Source of the DNA: Aridibaculum aurantiacum
GTDB lineage: Bacteria; Bacteroidota; Bacteroidia; Chitinophagales; Chitinophagaceae
Reading direction: 5' to 3'
Assembly (NCBI RefSeq): GCF_017355875.1
Contig: NZ_JAFEWC010000002.1
Span: 372,001 to 436,000 of the forward strand
DNA: 64,000 bases
The position numbers were made by a program, and so were the translations under genes. Numbering within the stretch: the stretch's first letter is position 1; each line of letters begins with the position of its first letter. Under the pieces are notes generated by a model. It was given only the letters and a program-made list of their open reading frames with translations. It was not told the origin of the DNA and did no database searches. Below, in pieces: positions 56,201 to 63,037 of the stretch.

Positions 56201-59200
56201 GCAGATCACATCATCTGGTGTGGAGATAACAAATAACAGGTTCGAAAAATCAGGTAGTGCCGGTGGTACATCTATCAATGTAAACTACCTGAAGAATATA
56301 CTTGTACAGGAGAACTCGTTTGTGGTAACAGGTTCTACTTATAGAACACAGACCGCGATGAACTTCGGTGGAACAGGTATAGTAGACTCTGTTGTGGTGA
56401 CTGGTAATACAATAGATCAGCCAGCAACGGCTATCAACGGTCCGCGTATGCTTAGGGCAACTATCACCCACAACGTGATCGACAACAGTGCAACAGCCTT
56501 TGCATATTCCAATGCCTTGGCAGAAGCAACCACATTAGTGATTGCCAATAACAAGATGGCAAACACAACTGGTGGTGCTCCTTTCATGAACTTCAATCGT
56601 ACTGGTGCAACAACTGGTACAGCAATCAATAGCATCAGCATTCAGAACAACACCATCAACGCTCAACCTGTGGTAGGTTTGGCTAACCAGCTAATGGCTT
56701 CTATGATAGTGACGTTTGCAAATGCTACGAAGAATACAGTTGCTTCTATCAGTAACAATCGCATTACGTACACAGGTGACTTTAGCACCATTGAAAGCCA
56801 GTACAACAGGCCTGTTACAGTAAGAGGTAACATAGAGCAGGCTGTGCTGGAAAACAATGAGATCGTACTGAACCGTACAGCGAACATGTTGCCGGTACCT
56901 GCTGGTTTCCCATTACCAGACAATCCTGGTATAACGATCATCACCGACAACACAACCAATAGCTGGATGCCTGCAACTGCAGTTGTAAGTGTACAGAACA
57001 ACCTGGTACATGGTTTCAAGCAGTCTGTAGTGCTGTACGATCAGTCATCTACTGGTAAAGACAGCTATGTTGGTTACGGTAATGTACCAGCAGGAGCAAC
57101 AATCCAGATCAATAACAACAGCTTTACCAACGACTCATTGTCTGTCAACAGTGGCGACATGGGTGCTACCGTAAACGGCGATTGCAACTGGTATGGAGAT
57201 GCTTCAGCTTCTTACGTTGCAGGTAAAGTCACGCCTGCTGTTATCTACCATTCATGGTTAAGGAGTGGCATCGACTCAACCAGTGCAGTTGGTTTCCAAC
57301 CTGCGGGTGAGTGTGCTGGTTTAGATTGCACAGGTCTTACAGCCACCATCGCATCAAGTGGTACCAAAATTATTTGTGGTCAACCGGTTGTTCTTACTGC
57401 CAACACAGGTGCAGATTATAGCTACCAATGGATAGTAGGAGGTAATGACATAGCCGGTGCAACTGACAGTACCTATACTGCAGGTGCAGCTGGTGCTTAC
57501 CAGGTGAAAATAAGCCAGCCGAATGGTTGTTCTGTACTATCAGATTCAGTTGTGATAAGAATAGAGGCTGATACTGTGGCGCCAGTTATTGTAGTGAAGA
57601 ACGTAACTATAAAAACAGACTCTACCGGAACAGCATCAATTGTTCCTTCGGATGTCATTATAAGCATTACAGATAATTGTGGAGTAAATGCAGACAGCAC
57701 TTTCATTAGCCAGACAGTGTTTGACTGTGCAAACTCAAGCGGTGCAGATGCTACATTGCGCCAAGCCATCAAAGCAAATACCTCTATAGGTAACCAGGTT
57801 TTTAGCGGTGAATTGGGTACACCTTTCAGTGTTAACAATCCTGCTGGTATCATGGTCAGCAAGCTGTCAGCTTTTGACCATAATGGTGATGGTATTAACG
57901 GTGCTAATAATGGTGGTGTACGTGTGGCTATTTTCAGTGAAGCAACACGAACCATTGTTCCGGGTTTGGATACAATCATTGCTGGTAATGCGGATGGTCT
58001 TGTTAATGGGTTTCGTTACAAGAACATACCTGCAGTACACCTGGCTCCAGGAAACTATGTAGTAGTAGCAAAAGGATTTGGTGCAAGCGAGATGAATGGA
58101 AATGCAGCTATTGCTGGTGCTACCAGCTATCCAGCTGGTGATTTGGCAAATGGTGCAATTAGCTACAATGGTAATAGTATGTATGGTGAAGACAATCCTT
58201 CTACATTCAGCTATCCAAGCAATCCAGACCATTCACCTAATCGTTACTTGGCAGGTTCGTTCACTTATACACTTCCTGGCACCAGTACGTATGCGGTAAC
58301 GGTAACAGCTTGGGATGCTAGCGGTAATGCTGCAACAGATACAGCAACAGTAACAGTAGTATGTACAGGTGATGCAGATCCATGTATGAATGATACAACA
58401 GGACCGGTGATCATTGCAAAAGCTTTTGCAATTACAGCGGGTGCCAGTGGTTCTGTTACTATACAGCAGTCAGATGTTATTCAATCTATTACTGATGAAT
58501 GTGCAGTTAATGCAAATAGTATTCAGATAAGTCCTGCAGTGTTAAGTTGCGGTAATACGGCTGATGCAACGCCACGTAGTCCTTTTGTTTCTCCTTCAAA
58601 AGAAGGTAACCAGGTATTCCATGGAGAGTTAGGAAATGCATTCTCTGTAACCAAACCAGTTGTGATTAACCAGCTGGGTGCTTTCGACGATGAAGGAAAT
58701 GGTATTACTGGTACACAACAAGGAGGTATCAGGGTGGCCATATTTGATGCCGCAACTAAAACAGTTGTTCCTGGTTTGGATGCGATTGTAGCAGGGAATG
58801 CAGACAACTTTAAAAATAACTACAGGTACAAACTAATCAACCCTGTTCTACTTCCTGTAGGTAACTATATGGTGGTGACGAAAGGTTACAACAGCAGTGA
58901 AAGAAGCGGTAATGCAGCTATTGCAGGAACAACTTATCCTGCTGGTGATCTTGGATCAGGAGCAATAGCCTTTAACGAGGTAAGCGCTTATGGTGAGGAT
59001 AATACATCTTCTTCATTCATCTATCCAGGCAATCCTGACGCTACAGCAAATCGTTACTTGAATGGAAACTTCATTTATACGATAGCAAGTGTTACTGAGC
59101 ATACAGTTACAATAACTGCTGCTGACGTTAAGGGTAATGTTACCCAAACAAATACCATTGTAACCTTAACATGTCTGCCAGCAGATCCATGTGCAAACGA

Positions 59201-61958
59201 TACAACAGCACCGGTGATTACCGCCAAAGATGCAGTGGTAACAGCCAATGCCAGTGGTAGTGCTACATTAAATGCTGCTGACTTTGTACAATTCATCAGT
59301 GACAATTGTGCGGTAGATTTTAATACTGTACAGGTATCACCTGCACAGCTAAACTGCACAGGCGGCGATGCTACCACACGTAGTGCAATGGCTGCTTCAA
59401 CAAACATGGGTAACCAATCATTTGTTGGAGAATTAGGTAATCCATTTACAGTACATGCACAAGGCGGAATTGTTATCAACCAACTGGGGGCATTCGACCA
59501 CCAAAGCAATGGTATCAATGGAACACAAAATGGAGGTATTCGTGTAGCCATTTTCAATGCAGCTACACAAGCAATTGTTCCAGGTTTAGATGTGGTAGTA
59601 ACGGGCAATGGTGATAATTTCGTCAACAACTATAGGTTCAAGAGGTTGAGCAGCGGCGTTACATTGGCTCCTGGTAATTACATGGTAGTTACCAAAGGTT
59701 ACAACAACAACGAGTTGAATGGTAATGCAGCTATAGATGGAATGAGCAGCTATCCTGCAGGTGATAATGGCAATGGTGCCATCAGCTTTACTGGTAGCAG
59801 TGCTTATGGAGAAGGTAATGCAAGTACTTCCGTATTTAATTTCCCAGGCAATCCTGATGGTAGTGCCAATAAATACCTTGCAGGAAACTTCCTGTACAGC
59901 ATTGTAGGCAGCAATACGCAAACAGTGACCGTGTCAGCAAAAGATGTAAATGGAAATACAGGTTATGCAACCGCTACGGTAACATTGATCTGTCCTCCGC
60001 CAGCTGATCCATGTGCTAATGATACAACAGCACCGGTGATCACAACCAAAGATGCAGTGGTAACAGCCAATGCAAGTGGTAGTGCTACATTGAATGCTGC
60101 TGACTTTGTACAGTTCATCAGTGACAATTGTGCGGTTGACTTTAATTCTGTCCAGGTATCGCCTGCACAGCTAAACTGCACAGGTGGCGATGCTACCACA
60201 CGTAGTGCAATGGCAGCTCCATCCAACATCGGTAATCAATCATTTGTTGGTGAATTGGGCAATCCATTTACAGTACATGCACAAGGTGGTATTGTTATCA
60301 ACCAGCTTGGTGCATTCGATCACCAGGGCAATGGTATCAATGGAACACAAAATGGCGGTATTCGTGTAGCCATTTTTAATGCAGCTACACAAGCAATTGT
60401 TCCTGGTTTAGATGTGGTAGTAACCGGCAATGGCGACAACTTCATCAACAACTATAGGTTCAAGAAGTTGAGCAGCGGCGTGACATTGGCTCCTGGTAAT
60501 TACATGGTGGTTACCAAAGGCTACAACAACAATGAGTTGAATGGTAACGCAGCTATAGATGGAATGAGCAGCTATCCTGCCGGTGACAATGGCAACGGTG
60601 CCATCAGCTTTAGTGGTAGCAGTGCGTATGGAGAAGGTAATGCAAGTACTGCAGTGTTCAACTACCCAGGCAATCCTGATGGTAGCGCCAACAAATACCT
60701 TGCAGGTAACTTCTTGTACAGCATTGTAGGTAGCAATACACAAACAGTAACAGTATCAGCAAAAGACGTAAACGGAAACATAGGCTATGCTACTGCAACA
60801 GTAACATTGATCTGTCCTCCGCCAGCTGATCCATGTGCTAATGATACAACAGCACCTGTAATTGTTTCAAAGGAAGCAACCATCAAAGCAGGTGCAAATG
60901 GTATAGCTACCATACAACCTGCTGATGTAATACAATCGATCAGTGACAATTGTGCTGTTAACTTCAACAGTATCCAGTTAAGCCAAACGCAGTTCACATG
61001 TTCAGGTGGTGGAAACAGTTCACCTACTAGACAAGCAATTGTAGCACCATCTAGCACGGGGAACCAGGGTTACGGTGGTGAATTCGGTACACCATTCACT
61101 GTGCATAATGGCAGTGGAATCTTCATCAATCAACTAGGTGCTTTCGACCACCAGGCGAACGGTATAACAGGATCAATAAATGGTGGAGTACGTGTGGCTA
61201 TATTCAATGCAACTACAAAAGCTATTGTACCTGGGCTGGATGTAACCATCTCCGGCAGTAGCGATCCATTGGTGAGTGGCTTCCGTATAAGAAGTATTTC
61301 TCCTGTCTTTCTTCCACAAGGTAATTACATGGTGGTTGCAAAGGGATACAATGCTACAGAGCTAAATGGTAATGCTGCTATTGATGGAATGAGCAGCTAT
61401 CCATCAGGCGATTTGGGTAATGGTGCCATCAGCTACAACGGCAACAGTGCTTATGGTGAACCAGGAGCTAGTTTCAATTATCCTGGTAATCCAGATGCAA
61501 CACCAAACAGGTACCTGGCTGGAACATTCGGATATCAAATACCTGCGCCAAGTGTATATACTGTTACCATCACAGCAAGTGATGTAAATGGAAATACAAC
61601 ATCGGCTACAGCTACTGTGAATGTAGTTTGTGAACAAGCAGGATCTGGCGAGGTTTCAGAACGTAATGTTTATGTTAGTACGCAGCCGGTCAACCAGCAG
61701 GTGGATGCAAAAGTATTCCCTAATCCATCATCAGGCAGGTTCACTGTACAACTTTCTAATCTTTCTGTACAGCAGGTAACATTGCAGGTGATGACCCAAA
61801 GCGGTGTAATGGTAGAGCAGAAAAAGATAGATCTAACAGGTAAGACAGCATTGCTCTCAGTTCCATTCGATCTAACTCGTCATGCTTCAGGAATGTACTA
61901 CGTACAGGTGATTTCTGGTGACGGAGTTCAAATGCTGAAAGTAATGATCCAACGATAG
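47214..61958 (+). CDS. Giant (4914-residue) T9SS type A sorted multidomain surface protein
   Basis: One uninterrupted frame of 14.7 kb. Signal peptide (about 1-24); 14 blade-like repeats of ~55-60 residues (to about 862; pattern WxKxxGGxxxD...DGGxxxxG...DxWVxKxDxxGN); an Ig-like domain (about 864-942, SYQWVKDG); seven more blades (about 955-1366); a second Ig-like domain (about 1370-1446); four beta-helix segments each opened by YVNDxxxxGDxxTxAxGxDxNxGxxxxPFATI (about 1449, 1769, 2301, 2833); a third Ig-like domain (about 3371-3453); five HYR-plus-insert units (about 3453-4810); and a type A sorting domain (VFPNPSSGRFTVQL to VMIQR). The layout is that of a secreted adhesin or polysaccharide-binding protein; no catalytic residues can be named. 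The two ends share their domain types with the protein at 42109. Confidence 0.9.
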   Translation: MKKYFYFSLILFCLLLSSTYGYTQNIEWEKRMGGSAQWTKTTGIDHGKSVIALADGSTVVLINSTSTEGDFVGNNGHRDAYLFKYNSSGTLLWKQRFGGSGDDVGNQLIATQDGSFIIAGTSSSYPGPDVNAWVVKTDGAGNLVWSKSFGGSQADAANGICQVHDGYIFTGYTKSNNGHLTGLRTSTSEEDVWNVKLDFSGNIVWNRIFGGGWIDVGNAIVPAADGSGFIIAGNVQSNDRDVAGLLTNKGWRAALLFKIDFNGTVIWKKSFGGTDDDRAVSVVNIAGGYAFLGSTQSNNGDITGAKGGLDYWLVKVDLNGNLLSSKNYGGPSSDLASQLATTPDGGLVLIGRSDSPSGGTSDLSTNSHTWDSWTIKVNASGAKVWDKHHRIGNDWGFDDGAGVAVNAVGEVFTTGAIAPGLAHWDWQGAKDENAFLIKYNDIGAQQWIKEFGTERKFTGFDKGVALKQAQDGSYFFLVATESNDGFVAGMGAKGLRDIVLQKWDANRNLVWQKLIGGSKMDDPQDMKITPDGGVVVVATSNSTDGDLPGLIGAPFADLWVIKMDSTGAVQWKKNYGGYGDDYAHSVELAADGGYIIATHTWSGQGGDVTATNGQSEAWVLKVNASGVKQWDRSFGGSGRDEGYKVIATTDGGFALAGWTESTNGEGTGNKGGMDAMVVKFDANGTKQWSKTYGGYGEEFCRTITQTTDGNFAISGYTNTNNHGDIGPTEAGSRDVFVIKLSGANGDLIWSKNYGGHWNDEPRDLQATADGNIMLLALSDGGTGLFSDNAGFADVWVLKLNGNDGTIKWKKNYASPMFDIPSTISKANGGGYLVTGIRNLDNRWDVVDYETNGEAFAFKISDNEVQSATISSSGPTTFCAGSSVTLTAVSAGAVSYQWVKDGATMAGATQQSITISTAGTYEVIATTAGGGIATASVTVVVNPVPSFSGSYGPGELKQNITFGGNGADQPTSFRQGLVATADGGYVFTGFSNTNRNGDLAEMPYYGQNDMIVVKLDCGFNIQWKKSFGGTGDDRGYAIIQTTDGGYMVVGTTSSPVSGDITLAHGNIDAWLVKLDANGNKQWQKSYGGTGVDVVNSIVQTNSGYIFSGNTSSADGELAGTTAKGAGDIWIVKIDAAGAIVKQKRLGGTLSEDAYYITKTNDGNIIYCGFTQSNDGDIVGAKGGQDGFVEKLDQDLNKIWAYNYGGSNTDQVVMIKPTTDGGFMFTGLSVTGNDSASGNGGIDYWLVKLNANGNIVWEKLYGGSSTDQPQSLDLTTDGGAVLTGVTLSNNGQVTNFKGVQDVWVVRTNATGDLVWQKTYGGTGADYGMTITRNTNGEYVTMSRSVSVDGDLAGLNKGGFDIWITRIADCGSVITATVTPANPPVVYGSQLTLTANAGPGYTYQWFRNNTIIAGANGQSYTATQHGLYKVQISSSGSCASFSNEVQVIFNSKFYVNDNTTSGDVFTTAIGSNSNPGTASAPFATIQHAISQVKEGDTIYVDAGTYVGQITIDKGVYIQGAGRTKTTIARDTTATLAMTPGLNEAAIVQTTQNIGNVYINDLAVDGRNGMSSFTGSTTAILLQTGGAVRNIDIRNMKLKTSGSDEGNGLYVYYNHGVLPRRTLEITGNTISGFTWVGMNIQGDSLVATVSQNEVDAAGANYGMAVSAGVWGSTLRDFTFIYNSLKNFNGFGLNIGAINPVVNLNSFVPASGAKNIINNGGSFSAPCNWYGTTDFSAIKNTIQGDVYFTPWLMSGVDTSSAVGFQPGGECNGVPTTYYVNDGSQSGDRYTTAIGNDANDGSSSAPFATIQKAFEYLPAGGTIYIDAGTYDFANTTFTLNKAVTLVGPNDTITPNNVADKLLPNTGRFAEATLTNLTLGIATSGISFRGLNFVPGTRTLAVLSNASAGNFQFRHNKVTIASTIAFSFNGVATTHADSIVSAGYVFEDNRFEKTTDASAQAININYVKNVDVINNSFVRVGTTARSFIINVVGQTGIVDQYRLIGNTMKGVNYGLFSLRVAKVTISNNNISEYNHGLMLQASIPGSTDITVTKNIFENAFPTSNHITCRLFEGANPGSSGKALIEDNTVIANGTGLTNMPPAISTQVTGTVLNPQMTIRRNRIVHTGDYSSYTSSLLGVSLNGNTTNTTVESNEVTYTGTGLQPSATPGMFMAGMFLATDGGANAIAPGSTLNFNNNKLRGYKHSIALYDGITSGVNTNPYTGFGNVPAGVTINFNNNSFTNDSISINAGDTGNVVHADCNWYGSNAATQVATKVTSKVSQTKWLVNGTDASTETGFQPMPNVCFGNQVLFYVNDSTQTGDRFTTAIGNDNNNGSAASPFATIQKAYSVAPAGSTIYVDAGNYDLGGTTLTLDKQVVFVGANQSVSPNNATDKLQANTSRYTESIVRNGRFDLHTSGVTMRGFSFVPGSRSLVTLANVAVDSFSFIKNRVTVSSGTAISLAGPAYIYVDSLLSAGHQFDDNRFEKVSDTAATAITLGYMKNVSVTNNTFVGTTPGVRNMRSISFGSFGLVHQFLMDGNTMANVQQGVHTLYVSKGVISNNLVKDYNQGIFVQTVFGASTDVAVSKNVLESAVASTNHIVFRQFEGGFAGSTAKAVIKDNTISINATGLTTVPPAITNQVLASVVNPQWTISGNRIIHSGNFSQVTSAIQGITLNGKNAGLTATNNEITFSGTGLPVTSIPSVFRAAMVVSTDLGAHKLTPGSNLAFANNKITGYQHSIAFYDYNDSTAGGDNYVGFGNIPTGVNVSIVENSFINDSVSINAGDTGQVVMAGCNWYGGASATYVAGKVTSRVSQSTWLNNGTDASSDVGFQPVANACISGQTRYYVNDNSNTGDVFTSAVGNDANAGTASAPFATIAHAYNVAQAGDTIFVDAGTYAATDIFVGKPLTFVGPNSTISPNDTANAKAANTARRAEAVITGATFNIGTSFLGFNGFTFDAGNKPAFAMNDTLGFKSIDISANIFKITNTEGRNVINLNGRFAAASEQITSSGVEITNNRFEKSGSAGGTSINVNYLKNILVQENSFVVTGSTYRTQTAMNFGGTGIVDSVVVTGNTIDQPATAINGPRMLRATITHNVIDNSATAFAYSNALAEATTLVIANNKMANTTGGAPFMNFNRTGATTGTAINSISIQNNTINAQPVVGLANQLMASMIVTFANATKNTVASISNNRITYTGDFSTIESQYNRPVTVRGNIEQAVLENNEIVLNRTANMLPVPAGFPLPDNPGITIITDNTTNSWMPATAVVSVQNNLVHGFKQSVVLYDQSSTGKDSYVGYGNVPAGATIQINNNSFTNDSLSVNSGDMGATVNGDCNWYGDASASYVAGKVTPAVIYHSWLRSGIDSTSAVGFQPAGECAGLDCTGLTATIASSGTKIICGQPVVLTANTGADYSYQWIVGGNDIAGATDSTYTAGAAGAYQVKISQPNGCSVLSDSVVIRIEADTVAPVIVVKNVTIKTDSTGTASIVPSDVIISITDNCGVNADSTFISQTVFDCANSSGADATLRQAIKANTSIGNQVFSGELGTPFSVNNPAGIMVSKLSAFDHNGDGINGANNGGVRVAIFSEATRTIVPGLDTIIAGNADGLVNGFRYKNIPAVHLAPGNYVVVAKGFGASEMNGNAAIAGATSYPAGDLANGAISYNGNSMYGEDNPSTFSYPSNPDHSPNRYLAGSFTYTLPGTSTYAVTVTAWDASGNAATDTATVTVVCTGDADPCMNDTTGPVIIAKAFAITAGASGSVTIQQSDVIQSITDECAVNANSIQISPAVLSCGNTADATPRSPFVSPSKEGNQVFHGELGNAFSVTKPVVINQLGAFDDEGNGITGTQQGGIRVAIFDAATKTVVPGLDAIVAGNADNFKNNYRYKLINPVLLPVGNYMVVTKGYNSSERSGNAAIAGTTYPAGDLGSGAIAFNEVSAYGEDNTSSSFIYPGNPDATANRYLNGNFIYTIASVTEHTVTITAADVKGNVTQTNTIVTLTCLPADPCANDTTAPVITAKDAVVTANASGSATLNAADFVQFISDNCAVDFNTVQVSPAQLNCTGGDATTRSAMAASTNMGNQSFVGELGNPFTVHAQGGIVINQLGAFDHQSNGINGTQNGGIRVAIFNAATQAIVPGLDVVVTGNGDNFVNNYRFKRLSSGVTLAPGNYMVVTKGYNNNELNGNAAIDGMSSYPAGDNGNGAISFTGSSAYGEGNASTSVFNFPGNPDGSANKYLAGNFLYSIVGSNTQTVTVSAKDVNGNTGYATATVTLICPPPADPCANDTTAPVITTKDAVVTANASGSATLNAADFVQFISDNCAVDFNSVQVSPAQLNCTGGDATTRSAMAAPSNIGNQSFVGELGNPFTVHAQGGIVINQLGAFDHQGNGINGTQNGGIRVAIFNAATQAIVPGLDVVVTGNGDNFINNYRFKKLSSGVTLAPGNYMVVTKGYNNNELNGNAAIDGMSSYPAGDNGNGAISFSGSSAYGEGNASTAVFNYPGNPDGSANKYLAGNFLYSIVGSNTQTVTVSAKDVNGNIGYATATVTLICPPPADPCANDTTAPVIVSKEATIKAGANGIATIQPADVIQSISDNCAVNFNSIQLSQTQFTCSGGGNSSPTRQAIVAPSSTGNQGYGGEFGTPFTVHNGSGIFINQLGAFDHQANGITGSINGGVRVAIFNATTKAIVPGLDVTISGSSDPLVSGFRIRSISPVFLPQGNYMVVAKGYNATELNGNAAIDGMSSYPSGDLGNGAISYNGNSAYGEPGASFNYPGNPDATPNRYLAGTFGYQIPAPSVYTVTITASDVNGNTTSATATVNVVCEQAGSGEVSERNVYVSTQPVNQQVDAKVFPNPSSGRFTVQLSNLSVQQVTLQVMTQSGVMVEQKKIDLTGKTALLSVPFDLTRHASGMYYVQVISGDGVQMLKVMIQR
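47290..51310 (+). repeat. 21 propeller-blade repeats in blocks of 14 and 7
   Basis: Counting the WxKxFGGxxxD openings gives exactly 14 repeats before the first Ig-like domain and 7 after it (the second block begins at about 50077). Blades are 52-64 residues. Blade 7 of the first block (WDKHHRIGND) and blade 14 (WKKNYASPMFD) deviate from the GG pattern. The counts fit three seven-bladed propellers. Confidence 0.75.
51558..57321 (+). repeat. Four parallel beta-helix (DUF1565/pectate-lyase-like) segments
   Basis: Segments begin near 51558, 52518, 54115 and 55711. Each has the YVND...PFATIxxA...GDTIYVDAGTY opening and then runs of asparagine-ladder text (NNxFxN, NNKI, ITGNTI). Each closes with CNWYG...WLxxGxDxSxxVGFQP. 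The first is about 320 residues, the other three about 532-538, so the first looks internally shortened. Confidence 0.8.
57570..61640 (+). repeat. Five HYR-plus-insert repeats, two nearly identical
   Basis: Units start at 57570, 58377, 59184, 60006 and 60828 (periods 807, 807, 822, 822). Units 3 (59184-60005) and 4 (60006-60827) are very similar in DNA and differ by about a dozen residues in 274 by eye, indicating a recent duplication or gene conversion. The calcium-loop-like FDHNGDGI is intact only in unit 1; later units read FDDEGNGI, FDHQSNGI, FDHQGNGI and FDHQANGI. Confidence 0.9.
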
Positions 61959-61982
61959 GTAATACAAGAACAATCAAACTTA

Positions 61983-62013
61983 CAAAGCCCCTCTTCCAGG
62001 GGCTTTGTTGTTT
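61983..62013 (+). terminator. Rho-independent terminator of the giant gene
   Basis: CAAAGCCCCT and AGGGGCTTTG form a 10-bp stem with a five-base loop, followed by TTGTTT. It begins 25 bases past the stop. Confidence 0.85.
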
Positions 62014-62153
62014 CAATGATGTTATCAAAAAATTTTCTTCTATAAATCTAGGCTGATAAGAGTGGTGTTATCATTATTCAAGTTCAATGTTACATTTAAT
62101 TTATTTTTAATCACATTGCGCGTTCACCTATTCATTAATCCATATTGCCCGAC

Positions 62154-62161
62154 TATATTTG
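62154..62161 (+). promoter_or_regulatory. Candidate -7 box for the PID-CTERM gene (TATATTTG)
   Basis: Exact TAnnTTTG match 93 bases before the ATG at 62254, in the otherwise empty 240 bases after the terminator. No clear -33 element. Confidence 0.4.
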
Positions 62162-62253
62162 GCAGATAGTTATTGTCTATTAAAGAACTTGTACCATAAC
62201 TATTTGCCATTGAATATCCCAGAACATATACATGTAAGCTTAAACAAACTGTT

Positions 62254-62466
62254 ATGAGATCTAAACTTCTTTCAGCCTTCTTTATCCTGGTGGCCTTTAT
62301 GATGCCGGTACTTCTGAATGCACAGACCGATATTGATCCGGGCGGTGATCCTGATGCCCCTATTGATGGTGGTTTGAGTTTACTATTGGCTGCAGGCGTT
62401 GGTTATGTAGCCAAGAAAGGTTACGATGCAAGAAAGAACAGAAATAGCAAAGAAGTTACTGAGTAG
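62254..62466 (+). CDS. Short PID-CTERM-type exosortase substrate
   Basis: A 70-residue protein made of a signal peptide (MRSKLLSAFFILVAFMMPVLLNAQ), a ~10-residue Asp/Pro/Gly linker (TDIDPGGDPDA) and a tripartite C-terminal tail. The tail has the recognition motif PIDGG (36-40), a hydrophobic helix (LSLLLAAGVGYVA) and a basic end (KKGYDARKNR). This matches the PID-CTERM sorting signal described for Bacteroidota exosortases. After cleavage almost nothing but a dozen residues would remain, so it may be a tiny anchored peptide, a decoy, or a carrier. The exosortase encoded at 63030-63593 on the other strand is the likely processing enzyme. Confidence 0.85.
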   Translation: MRSKLLSAFFILVAFMMPVLLNAQTDIDPGGDPDAPIDGGLSLLLAAGVGYVAKKGYDARKNRNSKEVTE

Positions 62467-62487
62467 ATTAAAAGATTGATTGTGATA

Positions 62488-62517
62488 AAGCGGCTTGGTT
62501 ACCAGCCGCTATTTTGC
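62488..62517 (+). terminator. Rho-independent terminator after the PID-CTERM gene
   Basis: AGCGGCT (62489-62495) pairs with AGCCGCT (62504-62510) around an eight-base loop, followed by a T-rich stretch (ATTTTGCTTT). Confidence 0.75.
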
Positions 62518-62635
62518 TTTATAGCTGTTTGTAGTCAGCATGTCTTTTTTGAAAAAATGGTTATGTAGCCAATGTGGTACGTGTAACTGGGAGAGGATCT
62601 TTGATGAATACAGTTACTGTTCTGTAAAGCGAAAT

Positions 62636-63037
62636 TTACTGTTGCTTATTGCCAACAGCAACTGGCTTTTCCATCCGTGACAGTAGTACAAGTATTCCAA
62701 AAGGTAGGGGACTTGTGAAAAACATTCTCAGGCTAAATAGGAAGTTTCGCAAGTTTGTATTACCTACGCCAAAAAGTAGATCCAGCGTACCAAAGAACAG
62801 TACGCCCAAGATTACGAAGCCATACACCCAAAACCAGGTGCCTTGCATCCAGTCTTTTTTTTCTTTCTTCAACCCATACCATCCAACAAGATAAACCAAC
62901 AGTAATAAAAAGAAGTTGATTGAATATTTATAGATCGGCTTGATGTAAGTAAAGAGTTTGTAGCCTTCTATGCCCTGGTAAGTGCCCCAGTAGATGATGG
63001 TAATGCCAGCAGCCACCCACCAGATCCTTTTAGACAT
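62636..63037 (-). CDS. Exosortase-associated membrane protein (candidate)
   Basis: A 133-residue protein with four predicted membrane helices (RIWWVAAGITIIYWGTYQG, YSINFFLLLLVYLVGWYGL, FWVYGFVILGVLFFGTLDLLFG, FFTSPLPFGILVLLS). ATG 63037 is chosen because it overlaps the exosortase stop codon by eight bases; a longer frame from 63088 would overlap it by 59. Small polytopic proteins are regularly encoded next to Bacteroidota exosortases and named only by that association (I recall an XrtX-associated family). No function is known. Confidence 0.7.
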   Translation of the reverse strand: MSKRIWWVAAGITIIYWGTYQGIEGYKLFTYIKPIYKYSINFFLLLLVYLVGWYGLKKEKKDWMQGTWFWVYGFVILGVLFFGTLDLLFGVGNTNLRNFLFSLRMFFTSPLPFGILVLLSRMEKPVAVGNKQQ

